NCBI GenBank assembly: GCA_963970005.1
Contig: CAXAMN010015313.1
Location: 35,040 to 99,039 of the forward strand
DNA from: Durusdinium trenchii
Lineage: Eukaryota; Sar; Dinophyceae; Suessiales; Symbiodiniaceae
Length of the DNA stretch: 64,000 bases
Reading direction: 5' to 3'
Made by a program: the position numbers and the translations under genes. Below, piece after piece: positions 10,991 to 21,608 of the stretch (positions within the stretch are counted from its first letter, which is position 1; each line of letters starts with the position of its first letter). The notes under the pieces were generated by a model. It was not told the origin of the DNA. It did no database searches and saw nothing but the letters and a program-made list of their open reading frames with translations.

Positions 10991-11916
10991 AGGTTCCGGT
11001 TCCCTAGACGGTCCTTTGACCTCATTCTACGAAGAGTTTCGGCGAGTCGACGAAGAGTAGGACAAACAGAGCCATCGGGACGGGGGTTTGAACAGCTCCG
11101 TGGGACGCGGAGCTGTGGTGGTGATTCTATGGTCTGAATCCCCAATTCAAGCGTTGTTTGACTGAGGACTTGTACAGTAACCCCACCAGGTAGTTCCCAT
11201 TCTTTTCAAGTGGTCGAAGTGAAGGCAAATTGGAGATTGTTTTCCTTTTGCCCACCTGGTGTTGAAACCCGTGAGGCTTCTGTGGGCTGCTCAAGCTGCT
11301 TCCCTCTCACCAAACATGTGGGTCATGGTTTCTGTTTCATGTGCTGCAAACATTTGGACCTCACGTTCGACCCCACTTCCTACCCAAAGACGAAGATGGG
11401 ACATGACCCGAAGAAATTTTGGTTTGCGACTTAAAACCCATTTTCCCATGCTCCCGGTAATACCTTGTACCGTCCTGTACCCTACCAGTTACGAGACATG
11501 TTAACACTACGCCCCGCCGACGCGAACCCGACCTTCGACCGAAGAAAACTCGACCCAGAATCGGTCCGTGAACTCTTCAATGCCTGTTCGCATGGCATCC
11601 ACACCCAGCTGCCTGAAAACGGAGTGGTGCCATGTCTGCCATGTCCAATGTCCTTTACTTGGGTTTTGCTGTCCAACCTGGGAACAAATCCTGCATCATG
11701 AGAGGAGGATTCATCTATAATTAGGAAAACTAAAAACATCGCCTTACGATAAGCAAATCAAGGTTTACCAAGGCCGCTGCTTGGCCATCGATGATTTGGT
11801 CAATTGATGCCATCATGATCTCCACGTCCGGTGTTGAGTGCTACAAGGAGATGCGCAAAGAAAGGCAACGATGCAAAGGTATATGTATACACGTCATTTA
11901 GATAGTGCATTTCCAT
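10991..11916. other. No gene seen
   Basis: Open frames of up to about 85 codons on both strands; none recognised. Confidence 0.4.
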
Positions 11917-11999
11917 CCAATGGGTCCAGCTCCTGAGAGGGTGGTTGGGGTAGTTTTGTTCGGGTCTAACTGCTTTCTGAGGGGTTGGAGTCCTAGGGC
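11917..11999. mobile_element. Diverged CCC...GGG MITE, subfamily B
   Basis: The right end GGTCTAACTGCTTTCTGAGG followed by GGTTGGAGTCCTAGGG matches subfamily B (compare 40050-40143). The left end is degraded to CCAATGGGTCCAG, and GGTGGTTGGGGTAG is retained. No matching flank triplets. Confidence 0.5.
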
Positions 12000-12175
12000 T
12001 GAATCAAGCTCAAAAGAATGGCACTACCAAAAGCGCTCCCCAGGTGGTCTCGGGGCCCAGGGCTTGCTATGAGCTTGCTTTCCCACCCTAAGCACCGATT
12101 CAAACCATGAGGTAGTCAAAGCCCTAAGGATTGAACCCATGAAAATGATCCATCAAAGCAAATAAAACACTCCCA

Positions 12176-12260
12176 AAATTCTAACATGGACCCTGAGAAT
12201 GGGACCCGGAAAGATTGACGGTTTTCCTCTACAAACCAGTGGTTTTCAGGGTCCTCTGGA
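12176..12260. mobile_element. Short inverted-repeat element, AACATGGACCCTGA family
   Basis: The left arm CTAACATGGACCCTGA (12181-12196) pairs with TTTTCAGGGTCC (12243-12254). The interior GGTTTTCCTCTACAAACCAG is shared with the copy at 57515-57600, where the arms are better preserved. Confidence 0.6.
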
Positions 12261-12368
12261 GTGTCTGGGCGCTCCATTGTTGGTGGGGGGGGCCTTTGGA
12301 GACCCCTCTGCTGGGCCACTGCTCGTGCTCGGTCATTTTGGTCGCACCCCCAACTCTATGACCTCATG

Positions 12369-12571
12369 CCCTAAGGATCCACCGAAGCGATTCGGGGAGT
12401 TTCAGGGGTGGGTGGGGTGTTTGGAAAGGGGGTCAAAAAGGTACAGCACTGGTTCAACAGATCTACGGATCCATCCTCTTTTCGAAGGTGATGAATTCGA
12501 CACTTTGATGTAGCCGCCAGCGTTAGGTCTAGCCGTACCTTCTGAGAAGGATCCGTGGATCCTATATAGGG
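12369..12571. mobile_element. Diverged or enlarged CCC...GGG MITE, subfamily D
   Basis: Begins CCCTAAGGATCCACCG and ends CCGTGGATCCTATATAGGG, which pair after allowing a 3-bp insertion. CCTTCTGAGAAGG is present near the right end. At about 203 bp it is longer than other copies, so it may be two nested copies. No flank duplication. Confidence 0.45.
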
Positions 12572-12938
12572 ATCAGTTCTTTTGCTTTTCCACCAACAAT
12601 GAGACACATTTTGCTGGAACCTTTACTTGGATTTGCTGTCCAGGAACCGGGAAAACATCCAGCAATCACTCGATCTCTCAGCAAAACCCCAGTTTTTCCA
12701 TGTTCCATGTGGATTCTATGGGAGGTTCTTCCCCGGCACCGACACCCCTTGGCGGTCCAAGTGGCAAGTCCTTCCTGAGGCCGGCGCTGACGTCGATGAT
12801 GTTGAATGGTTGAGTGGTATGTGAGCTTTTAGCACCAATGGAACATAGCTGGCATGTCCAACACATACACGAAAACATGGGAACCCGAGAACCGGATGAC
12901 TTTGTAAAAAGAATTATCCGGGCAAGAGACCCCAAACA

Positions 12939-13089
12939 GTGTGTGTGTGTGTGTGAGGTCTAGAGGTGAAGATCGTGGTGATGGTGGCGGTGGTGGTGAG
13001 TGAGAGTGAGAGTGAGAGTGAGAGAGTGAGAGAGTGAGAGAGTGAGAGTGAGCATCTGAGAGCACATCTGAGAGCACATCTGAGAGCAC
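12939..13089. repeat. Microsatellite cluster: (GT)n, GAGAGT-type, then a 12-bp repeat
   Basis: (GT)n occupies 12939-12955. GAGTGA/GAGAGT units run at 12997-13051 and merge into three copies of CATCTGAGAGCA at 13053-13089. Serine/leucine and histidine repeats in overlapping frames are artefacts of these arrays. Confidence 0.9.
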
Positions 13090-13139
13090 GCGTCAGATAG
13101 CACGGAATGCGATCTACAGTAGAGGTCTTGAGATCGAGA

Positions 13140-13195
13140 GCGTCGAGGTGCACAAAGTGCTGCACCTGCCATGAAATCTGCACTTCGAGGTTCAA
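13140..13195. repeat. Distant copy of the CCTGCCACGAAATCTGCACTTC repeat
   Basis: The segment CACAAAGTGCTGCACCTGCC followed by ATGAAATCTGCACTTCGAGG is the reverse complement of the tandem unit at 3720-3840, about 9.4 kb away. It shows that this repeat is dispersed. Confidence 0.7.
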
Positions 13196-14024
13196 CAGTG
13201 GGGATATCAACATCTTGCTTCAACACATACACCATGCCCGAAGCCAACACAAGGAAGGCATGAGGAACGTTAATGGCATTCCCAACCTGTTTGAACGCAA
13301 GGGTCACTTCGTGCCTCTCGATCCCCACCGTCTCGGTGGCACCAAAGAGGGTCAAATCCGACGCCGTCATCATGCCAAAGCGATGCATAGATGCCTTCAC
13401 TGCTCAGGGTTCGCATAGCCAACACCTGGTCGATGGTGCTTGATGCCGCGAGGCCAGCCTGTTTGGCTTTGGAGAGCATTCGAATGTCACCGTAAAGTGG
13501 TTCTTTCTGATGCAGACAGCGTCAGCTGCTCGAAGTTCAGCATCCATGAAGCCACTGTCTGTAAATCCAAGAAGGACGGAACGGGGCGCTTTGCATCGAA
13601 CAAGTCCAACCTGACCCAAGTACCTAACCACCTCGTGCGGACTGTGTGGGTGTGGACCATGGTATCGGACAACACTGGACCAAAGGCGTCGAAGTCTAAG
13701 CCTAAAAAGATCTAAAAAGTAACTCATTGAGGTCAGTGAGAACTTTAAAAACTTTAAAATGCGGATGGTCTTCCAATTCGGCGGCACACTCGAAGGCCAG
13801 CAAAATCGGGAATGCGGTGCCGCACATCATGATGGCATCCACAAAGGCGTACCCGGCGTACCCGAATGAAAGGCCACGCTGGGACAGCTACTCCGAGGTG
13901 GTGGCTCAAGCTTGAGCGATCCGCCTCGCTGAACCAGAGTTGGGAGAAAGCATGCCGCAAGCGAAAGCAACACCAACCATCCACTCATGGTGTTGAAGCA
14001 CCGCCATTTCCTTGCAGAACCCAA
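13196..14024 (-). pseudogene. Decayed coding region, C-terminus resembling a C5-methyltransferase motif X
   Basis: The minus strand carries several short protein-like frames that chain with shifts. One is near 13890-13713 (FGYAGYAFVDAIMMCGTAFP, then LLAFECAAELEDHPHFKVF). Others cover 13787-13404 and 13479-13360, and the last starts at 13400 (MKASMHRFGMMTASDLTLFG). The last contains RHEVTLAFKQVGNAINVPHA at about 13310-13255. The QVGNAINVPHA part resembles the QIGNAVPP motif X of cytosine-5 DNA methyltransferases. No PCQ-type catalytic motif is visible, so the family call is tentative. At least three frame changes indicate a pseudogene, or exons with short introns. Confidence 0.4.
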
Positions 14025-14302
14025 AGCAGAAAATCAAGCATGGTACCTTGGCGAGACGGAAAGACCAGCTTCAGCTTGAGCAGCTAAATCGGCTTTTCCT
14101 GTTCGATCACTCGTGAGAAAACCCATCCATTCCCCCCCAAAGGTGGTTCCCCACTTTTCCTGGTTAGGCCCAGAAACCGCGCCCCATTTTTCTGCATCCC
14201 AAGTCTCGCTCCTTTACTTGCACCGCTGCGCCTCGGATGCTAACAGAATCCAAAATACCTCCCAACTTGGAGAGATCCCACAGAATGCTATGGTGGATAA
14301 TA

Positions 14303-14401
14303 CCCGATGGCTCCCACTACAGTACCTCCCCTGAGGAGATGGTTAGGGTGGGTGCCAGGAGGGTCTAACCACCTTCTGAGGATTTCGATGGAGCCCTAGG
14401 G
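14303..14401. mobile_element. CCC...GGG MITE, subfamily B, ATA target duplication
   Basis: The right end GATGGAGCCCTAGGG is canonical; the left end CCCGATGGCTCCCACTAC is diverged. GTACCTCCCCTGAGGAG and GGTGGGTGCCAGGAGGGTCT match other B copies. Both flanks carry ATA. Confidence 0.75.
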
Positions 14402-16722
14402 ATATATATAATAGTCAAATTTGTGCTTAGTAAGTGCCTTCAACCAAAGCATGAAAGCGTGGAAAAAACATCACTGACATTTGGTGGGAAATCGGGCATC
14501 CCAAAACGCAAGCAAAGTGACTGATGGAATCAGGATCATGGAAAGATTCTGCATGCCAGCTTCTTAATATCTTGATAAAAATCTGAGCCAAGTGGTAGGT
14601 AGGGTTTCCAAACAAAATAGTTCTAACATGTTCCAACCAAAGCCTCACTGAGCAACACCATCCATTGCCAATAATATCCCCATCATGGCAGTTCTTTGCC
14701 AATCCCCAAGACAGCATGCCCAATGCAGTGAAGGAGCACATCCTTCCTTAGTTGGCAAAATGGCAACAATCCGTTGGAAGAGATTCTTAAAGAGCTGGGA
14801 CACCTATATATAGCAACTTTGGGTCCAGGGTTGCCTCTACTAGGCAAAGACCGCGGCACAGACTCCGAAAAGAACAACACTGTCAGAGCATGTGGCAAGA
14901 GGTTGAGATCCCTCATATATCGCTTATACACCCATCGCTAAACCGAAAAGCAAGACCCTGAAAAATCCACTGCCACCTTCTCAGCACGACGGGGCCCTCG
15001 TTGCTATAAAGGTAGCGAACACATCATCATACCTCAAGGGACAGTGGATCCATGTTTGCTCGACTTATATGACCGCACAGCCACCTGTTGAGTGGATCGA
15101 AGGCCAGGATCACCAGCGACAAAGATGAAACCCCATCTTCGAATCAAACAGATGGCTCAGGATTAGACCCTTAGCTTGGATACTGTTGATATTTAGCACT
15201 CATTTTGGGGTAAGTATTGGAGGGTCATCCAGAGGTGTTTGTCTTGATATTTCTGGATCCGAGTCACCTGTTTTTTTCCCATAGACCCACGTGAATCGAA
15301 TACTACGCTGTGTTAGGCAGAGCAGAGTAGCAAAGCATGCAGCCGTTGTTTCGAGTGTCTCCTTGCCGTCCTTTGCACGCAAAAACGTTTTCGTTTCTGT
15401 GTTCGACGTGATGGTCCCAAAGCCTACTTGTTTCGCGTCATGACTGTCCAAAACCCTACCATGTTTTTCCAGCCTTTGGTGGGGGGAAGACCACGTACAC
15501 TCCCAGAAAAAATGATGGAAGTGGATGTTACATGATGTTACGGTCCCTGGAATAAAGATCATCTACTTCTACAAAACTGGAGAACTCCACTTCCATGTAT
15601 ACCTCCACTTCCAAGGTCATGTCTTTCAAAGCACGACTTCGATGCGTTTCCACCACCACTTCCACTCAGTAGACCGCTTCAAAAAACAACACTTCTAATT
15701 ATTTAATCTGAGCGTCACGAGTCCTTCGATGGCTCGACTCACATAGCCAAACATGGCGAGCTCCCGGCGACAGCGTGGCAAGGTGAGACAGGACGAGGCG
15801 AGGCGGCTGACGAAGAGGATGGGACGAAGTTCGTGTTTCTTTTTCTGGTTGATGGAGTTCTGTTTGGAGTTGCTGTCCACAAAAACCAGGACCAACTAAT
15901 TAATATATATATATATAAATACATGCAACGGGATGGACATAAGCAAAACCATATGTGTTTTTTCTTTTTTATCAGCTGGCAGGGTGATCACAGTTGGTGG
16001 TTTTATGTCGAAAGGCGCGACCTTGACAGTCATGCAACAGCTGTGGCCCTTGTGGTAGATCCTGGAAGCATAGACAGCATATGACAGCATGGACCCTATC
16101 AATCCCCGCTGCAGGGGCAAAAGCAGGACCCCGCCAAAAACGGTCAGTGAAAAAACAGGTTGGGTATGGTTGGGCTCTTCATCCGTAAGCGAGAAAAACA
16201 CGATAGTTTTTTTGTTTGCTTTCCCAAAGCTTCATCCTCTACCTTGACTCGGCTGCACTCGTGCGACCCAATTCGAGTCTTGTTTCACAAAAATACATAT
16301 GTTTAAAAACCCTTGTGCACCACCTCCTACTAGGACCAAAAGGTAGTGTAACTGCTTTTTAGACTTGCAGGATGTGTGTAAGGTTTGGGCAGCGGACGTT
16401 GTTGCAGCATAGCAAGTTCAAAGCTCTCTGTCAGGCTCACATGAGCAGACTGCAAGCCAATGCAAGCGTTTCATCGCACACCCTATCAAAGCTTCAACAG
16501 GATTGACTGGATGTGTCCGCTCACAAAAGCTCCATCTAATTCTCACGACATCCTGGCATCAGTGTGTCTATCAATATCATAGAGCTCAAAAGAACAATGG
16601 GATAGTTGCAAACATGGTGTTTTCGAATCATTTGAAACATGTACGACATGTCATTTCACCCGCAGATCGATGCCCAAACACATACAGAAACGAAGGAAAC
16701 CCTTCGGTTTTCCGCACACCGA
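14402..16722. other. Largely featureless; possible minus-strand coding traces
   Basis: Two overlapping minus-strand frames (14931-14683 and 14741-14427) have mixed, protein-like composition but no recognisable motif. A short AT microsatellite lies at 15903-15917. Otherwise nothing is seen. Confidence 0.35.
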
Positions 16723-16822
16723 CCTTAGACTGACCCTGGGACTGGAAGAGTTCTTGACCCCATGATGAACAGCATGACCAGTCCCAAATAACGTACATTC
16801 CAGTCCCAGGTGGATGGTTAGG
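16723..16822. mobile_element. Short inverted-repeat element, CATGGGACTGGAA-like family
   Basis: The arms CCTGGGACTGGAA (16735-16747) and TTCCAGTCCCAGG (16798-16810) are a perfect 13-bp inverted repeat. The outer ends CCTTAG and GGTTAGG match the ends of 30747-30861. Confidence 0.65.
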
Positions 16823-17241
16823 TCAAACGGTCAAACCATGTATCGAAGAACGTGGTCAAACCGGCGGAACGCCACCGCCGAGCCCTCAGCCTCCACTTCT
16901 ATAGGTGGAAGTGGTTGAAATCCCGTTCGGAACGTTGAACAGGACAGTTGGTCGTCCGTAACCATGCGATGTGTTTGCTTTCGATGACGCGTTACGTGGC
17001 CGGCCATGCCCCTGCCCCACATTCTCCGCCTCCGTAGCACCTGGCAGAGCTGTTGCGAAATCACCCACGTCAGCAGTAAGATGAACTCGTTTCCTCCTTT
17101 CCTCTTGGGTGGACGAGCTTTCGGGACTGATGGTTTTCCTTCTTCGGTTGCTAGAGAGAACCGGCAGGTGGCCACTCTTCCACGGTTGCAGGTTGCAGGT
17201 TTCAGCTGGAAAGGCCTATGCCTGAGACTCTCTATGTAAGG

Positions 17242-17353
17242 CCCATAGGGTCCAGGTACCTCCTGAGGATGGTCTTGGAGGTGAAAGTACTTCCGGAGAA
17301 TGGTCTTGGGGGGTCAAAGGACATCCGATTCGGATGGTCCTGGACCCTTAGGG
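17242..17353 (+). mobile_element. CCC...GGG MITE, subfamily A, AGG target duplication
   Basis: Full-length copy of 112 bp, beginning CCCATAGGGTCCAGGTACC and ending GGTCCTGGACCCTTAGGG, with AGG on both sides. Three ATGGTC modules occur in the interior, and the right hairpin ATCCGATTCGGAT is perfect. Confidence 0.9.
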
Positions 17354-17659
17354 AGGTTCATGAGGCTTCAGGGCCACGTCAGAGATCGTCAGAGGAACAA
17401 TGCTCAAGACTTCATGGACGAACTGGCAGCTCAAAGATTCTGACTGACTTAGCATGAGAGAGTGTGGGTATTTGAGGTGGGAATTGGTGCCTTGTTTTGT
17501 GAAAAGGAATCATGAGCCGCATGAGCCGCAGGAGTCGCCTTTTTGCCATGGAAAACTGGATGAGACTTCCAAAAGGTGTTCTATAAGCCTTAAGGCTCCA
17601 CTACCACCCTCTTTTCGGTCCGGGCTTATGTGTTTCCTCCACTGAGACATGAGACGGTG

Positions 17660-17704
17660 CCATGGGTCGGGTCCCGTCGTACGAAAACGGATCCCCTAGG
17701 GCCC
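17660..17704. mobile_element. Right-end fragment of a CCC...GGG MITE, subfamily C
   Basis: GGTCGGGTCCCGTCGTACG followed by AAAACGGATCCCCTAGGG matches the right halves of 56628-56754 and 62060-62107. No convincing left half upstream. Confidence 0.45.
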
Positions 17705-17709
17705 TAGGG

Positions 17710-18800
17710 TTCTGCATGAGACTTCCAAGAGATGTTTTATATAGGGTTCCAATCCGTGAAGAGGTGTTTTATGGCTGCCGCTCCTGCTGATGCACCCCCC
17801 CAAAAAACGAAGAATCGAAACGAGAGCCGAAGACTTGAAGCAGTCGAAGTGAAATATGTTTTACGTCAAGGTACCAGCAGTCACAAGACAGGGTGCCCGA
17901 CAGTCACATCCACGGCCCCTGGATGGGACGAGCCACACCACCCCGAGCTATGCGACTCCTGGTACTGGTGGTTTCATTGAAACAGAACGAAACTGGTCAA
18001 CATCACCACCACCGCTGCCCCCGGACCCCAACCATGCTGATCTCCATCCCTGACTGTCTCGCGCCTTCCCCCCAAGCCCGCCCAACGACACATCGTGCAA
18101 CTCCGTGGAACACGTGGAACCGCACTCCGCGCGCGGCGAACGGGCGAAGGCACCTTTTTGGTCGGCGTCTTGCCGCGAGGAGATGTCGGGAGAGGGATCC
18201 ACTTGAAGCAATGCCAGGAGCGCATGGGGGCCCTTCAGTTCAAGAGGCGGTATGGTATATGGTGTATACTGTAGACTAGACTACATGCGTTTCTCCCAGG
18301 AACCAAAACATGAAGTCTGCAAACGAGCCATGCTTTGTGGTCTAATACCTACGAACACCCCCCAAAGTTAATTATACATAGCATTCTAGATAGACGCTTG
18401 AGAATGTTTCAGGTTCATGCCAGAAAAAAGAATTGGGCTGCTGCGCTCGTAAAAGCTTTGGTGGGAGCACACTTAACACCTCAAACGCATCTGCACCTGT
18501 CTTAATCGGCCATATTTTCTCCAAGAAAGGTGTTGTTCAGTGTCCAAATGGTTGGTTCCAAGGCCTACTAAGCAATCGACCTGCATATCGCTTCTCTTTG
18601 GCTTCTACGTGCCAAGTGGTCACAACGAAGGAGCATTTGGCCAAAGCCACATGGATCTGGGTGTCGCACTTCATTCGGCCGCACGGACGAAGAACAAACG
18701 CGTGTGACGAACAGCAAACCATTCCTGGCTCATGGCACCAGCGCATCTCGACTATAACTAGAGGGCTGTCACAGAAACCTTGTCAACTTGTCAACATATT
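17710..18800. other. No gene seen
   Basis: Open frames up to about 145 codons on both strands; none has recognisable motifs. Confidence 0.35.
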
Positions 18801-18902
18801 CCAGGACCTTCAAAGTGACCGGGATGAGGTCACCGGGATGAGGTCACTTATAAAGGTCACTGGATGAGACTCCAAAGAGGTCACGAAATCTTCAGGTCCT
18901 GG
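18801..18902. mobile_element. Short inverted-repeat element, GGTTCTTCAAAGTG family
   Basis: The ends CCAGGACCT (18801-18809) and AGGTCCTGG (18894-18902) are perfect inverted repeats, followed inward by TCAAAGTGACC and GGTCACGAAATCTTC. The interior repeats GGGATGAGGTCAC. Confidence 0.65.
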
Positions 18903-20196
18903 ATAGGCTTGGCTGGTGTGCTTGGTTTTGGCTCTGAGAGTGCAACTTCAGAGTTTGTGCGCACATACTTTCCACCTGATAGAGGTGGGTGAAAACCTGG
19001 TCAACATGCATGACTAGGCAAGATTCGGCCCTGATTGTTGATTCAGCCTTCTTCAAAACATGTCAATCTCCATCAGTTGGAAGAAGATGTGTATTCCAAA
19101 CTAAGGATCCCTAGGCCCTGGGTAAATGTCACAACTAGATTAGTTAAACACAGTTGGAGGGTAATGCTTCCCCATCACTACCCCGTCTAGGTCATCCACC
19201 TATAGTATAAGACCAATTTGAGCTGACCAGTGGAGGATGTGTTGAGATTTGTGCGGCCGGTCCATCTTTTGGTGAGACCTGGAACACCCAGATTTCTGGC
19301 TGAAGCCCGTCAGGAAGGGCGCATGTCGGAGAAAAAGGATTGCACTTTTCTCCAAATCAACGTGGAATATCATGGAATATCATGGAATATAGGCCCCCCT
19401 CAAAGACCGACCGAGACCTATCTTCAACAAACAGGTGGTTTTCATTCCACCTCCATGTTCATCTCGGCCACCAGAACACGCGGTCGAGTCTCCGAATCGA
19501 AGACACCACACCGAACCATCCTCGGGTGGGCGGCTCCTCCCCCCACTGGCACCCAACCACCGAACCGAGTTTCGGAGGTAGCCCATAAGCCCCTAGGGGG
19601 CAATACAAAGCATCAAGAACCTGGCTTTCCCTAGCAAAAAACATGGCTGTTGTATGTGAAAACCTGTATGTTTCATTAGTTTTCATGGTTTTGAGGGCCA
19701 CTGGCCAAAGGAGAAAATATGGGAAAACTCTTACGTCATGATCAAATCCTGGGAAACATGAGGTAGAACGAGCTGAAGGGTCCACGACCCGACTGGCAAC
19801 AGGAACTGGCAAAGCATCTGGCACATCCCAAAGCTGTAAGTTGACAGTTGCGACATGCCGCCTTTCCAGCAAGAGAAATTTCAGACGCACACACTATATG
19901 TGCGGGCGAGGCAGGAGCATCTTGCAAGACCTTAGCAAGACACGGAATGATGGAATACCTTTCACAAAGGGACTATCTTCTAAGGACTTGCAACATCTTG
20001 CAATACTGTTGGTACTGAGACAATGTACAATGTAGGAACACCCTCAGGTTCACGACAAACACACCACCTGGTTCCAAATGAATCTTGATATACCGACGGG
20101 ATTTTCTTGATGGATTTCAGGTGTCTTTCGGAAACTCTTGGAGTGTGCAAGGGTGGGTCCATCCCTACCATTGGCTGAAGAAAGATTGAAACCCCT
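18903..20196. other. No gene seen; one dispersed repeat copy
   Basis: At 19613-19700 a sequence with CCTAGCAAAA, TATGTGAAAACCT and CATGGTTTTGAG matches another at 30023-30095. Otherwise only short unassigned frames. Confidence 0.4.
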
Positions 20197-20410
20197 GTGA
20201 CCGTCCACCTGTTGATTCGGCTAGGCGGTGGGTTTTGTCTTATAAATTACAGAAAATATATTCAACCACAATCACTGACTGCCCTTCCATGTGAGGGCTC
20301 GCACTCTCCTTTGGACCCTGGCGGTGTCAATCGTGATTTATTGGACGCCGAAGGCGTGACATATGGTACAGGCTGGAATGAAAGCCAACTGCTCAAAAAC
20401 ATTAGCGCCA

Positions 20411-20638
20411 CCAAAGAGAGGCCTTCCGAACAAGCCAAAGCGCTCCACATGCTCAACGTGCCTCACCAAAGGCCTCGACTAAGAGAAAGTGCTCCCCCTT
20501 TGTAAAGTGTAGCCTCACCAAAGGCCTTGACAAAGAAGAAGCGCTCCGCATTCTCAAAGTGAAAACAAGGTAAACAAAGGCCTCGACAAAAAAGAAGCGC
20601 TCCGCATGCTCAAAGTGAAACCTTGCTATGCTATGCCA
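20411..20638 (+). repeat. Degenerate tandem repeat of about 50-57 bp, 4 copies
   Basis: Units resemble CACCAAAGGCCTCGACAAAG followed by AAGAAGCGCTCCGCATGCTC and AAAGTG. The first copy is in a plus-strand frame (20197-20505) reading TKERPSEQAKALHMLNV, and a later unit reads TKGLDKEEALRILKV in another frame. This hints at a once-coding repeat, but later units carry stops. The last copy abuts the assembly gap. Confidence 0.6.
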
Positions 20639-20648
20639 NNNNNNNNNN
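20639..20648. other. Assembly gap (10 N) flanked by a 24-bp direct repeat
   Basis: The 24 bases at 20615-20638 (GTGAAACCTTGCTATGCTAT plus GCCA) are repeated exactly at 20649-20672, immediately after the gap. Either two contig ends overlap and were not merged, or the gap lies inside a tandem repeat. The 10-N size is probably a placeholder. Confidence 0.9.
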
Positions 20649-20664
20649 GTGAAACCTTGCTATG

Positions 20665-21597
20665 CTATGCCACCCCACCCCGGCGGTGGGCACGCACTTG
20701 GAAGAAAAGGTTGGCCGCCAGCAAGAGGTTGGTGAAGAGGGGACTGGGCGGGGGGGCCAGCCCCCCCCCAAGCGGCACGGAGGCGCCGGCAGGCGTCCCG
20801 GCAGGAGGGTCAGCCGGTTGGAGGGAGGGTTGAGAAGTGGCCGGAGGCCACCAATCTACCAAGATTTGCTCCAGTTGGGACATCAAAGCGGTCTCCACTC
20901 CCTGAGACACGGAAGACAACTGGTTCACCACACCACCAAGCTCGAGCCATAGATCACGAAGGAGTCGAGTGGTAATTGCGAGCATCAACCGAATGAAGAG
21001 GCGCACCACAGTAGCGATGAGAGCGGCCACCACACGCGGAAATAAGAGCAACAGCAAAAGTGCCCACAGAGTCCTCCGATAACTAACCATCCATCTCAGG
21101 GAGCTTTGCCAGCCCATGCTGAAGCGAAGCCACCACACCCGCAACGAAGGCTGAGAACTCTGGTCAAAGGGCAAGGCCTCGACTATGGGCGGGGCTGCCG
21201 ACTGTGCCAACCCATCAGCCGTGGCCCAGCCAGGGAAAATAGTATACAGAGATGTCAACAGGCGGGCGAAGGCCGCCGAGACCCGCCGTGAGCCACTGCC
21301 AGAACGCCATCTTGCAGTCTGCTGTCTAAACCCAGGGTCGTCTAAAGCTGCCAACTCTTCTGGGGTCAGTTCGTTTGAAGCGAGTTCCACTGCGCGCAAC
21401 ACGTGACCTCGCCGCGCCGAAACACCTCCAGCTGAGCTACCAGGGTCCTCTAACGAGGGGGGTGGAAGATCACCTCGATTTGCTTGCCTGCCCCTTTGCT
21501 GGCTATGCTTTGGAGATGAGCTTCGCTTCCGCTCTGTGCGCCGCCGCGGCGCTTGGACTTGAGAGCGTTCCCCCTGGCTAGAGTGGGACCTGCCCAT
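20665..21597 (-). CDS. ORF4 of the retroelement: basic protein with hydrophobic segments, function unknown
   Basis: 310 residues from the ATG at 21597; upstream in-frame codons lack another ATG. The stop codon (20667-20665) lies only 16 bp from the assembly gap, so the ORF is complete. Residues 1-65 are Arg/Ser/Gln-rich and look disordered. Residues 66-130 are mixed and could form helices. Residues 176-198 are strongly hydrophobic (TLWALLLLLLFPRVVAALIA), followed by an amphipathic Arg-containing stretch to about 214 (LFIRLMLAITTRLL). Residues 255-286 are Pro/Gly-rich, and a further hydrophobic stretch (LFTNLLLAANLFF) ends the protein. The start lies 12 nt beyond the recombinase stop, which suggests translation from the same transcript. 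I recognise no family. A membrane-associated or envelope-like role is conceivable but unsupported. Confidence 0.65.
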   Translation of the reverse strand: MGRSHSSQGERSQVQAPRRRTERKRSSSPKHSQQRGRQANRGDLPPPSLEDPGSSAGGVSARRGHVLRAVELASNELTPEELAALDDPGFRQQTARWRSGSGSRRVSAAFARLLTSLYTIFPGWATADGLAQSAAPPIVEALPFDQSSQPSLRVWWLRFSMGWQSSLRWMVSYRRTLWALLLLLLFPRVVAALIATVVRLFIRLMLAITTRLLRDLWLELGGVVNQLSSVSQGVETALMSQLEQILVDWWPPATSQPSLQPADPPAGTPAGASVPLGGGLAPPPSPLFTNLLLAANLFFQVRAHRRGGVA

Positions 21598-21608
21598 CTG
21601 CAACAACT

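Noticed and set aside
12829-13400. Ser/Leu/His-rich proteins at 12.8-13.4 kb
   Set aside because: The repetitive part comes from GAGAGT microsatellite DNA. Only the segment upstream of 13196 has protein-like composition.
13895-13915. Relict dinoflagellate spliced leader (GTGGCTCAAG)
   Set aside because: Only the last nine bases fit the leader end TTTTGGCTCAAG, and it lies inside a decayed coding region. Not enough.
20197-20505. Repeat-protein gene (TKERPSEQAKALHMLNV-like units)
   Set aside because: Only one or two units are in frame; the later ones carry stops. Recorded as a tandem repeat instead.
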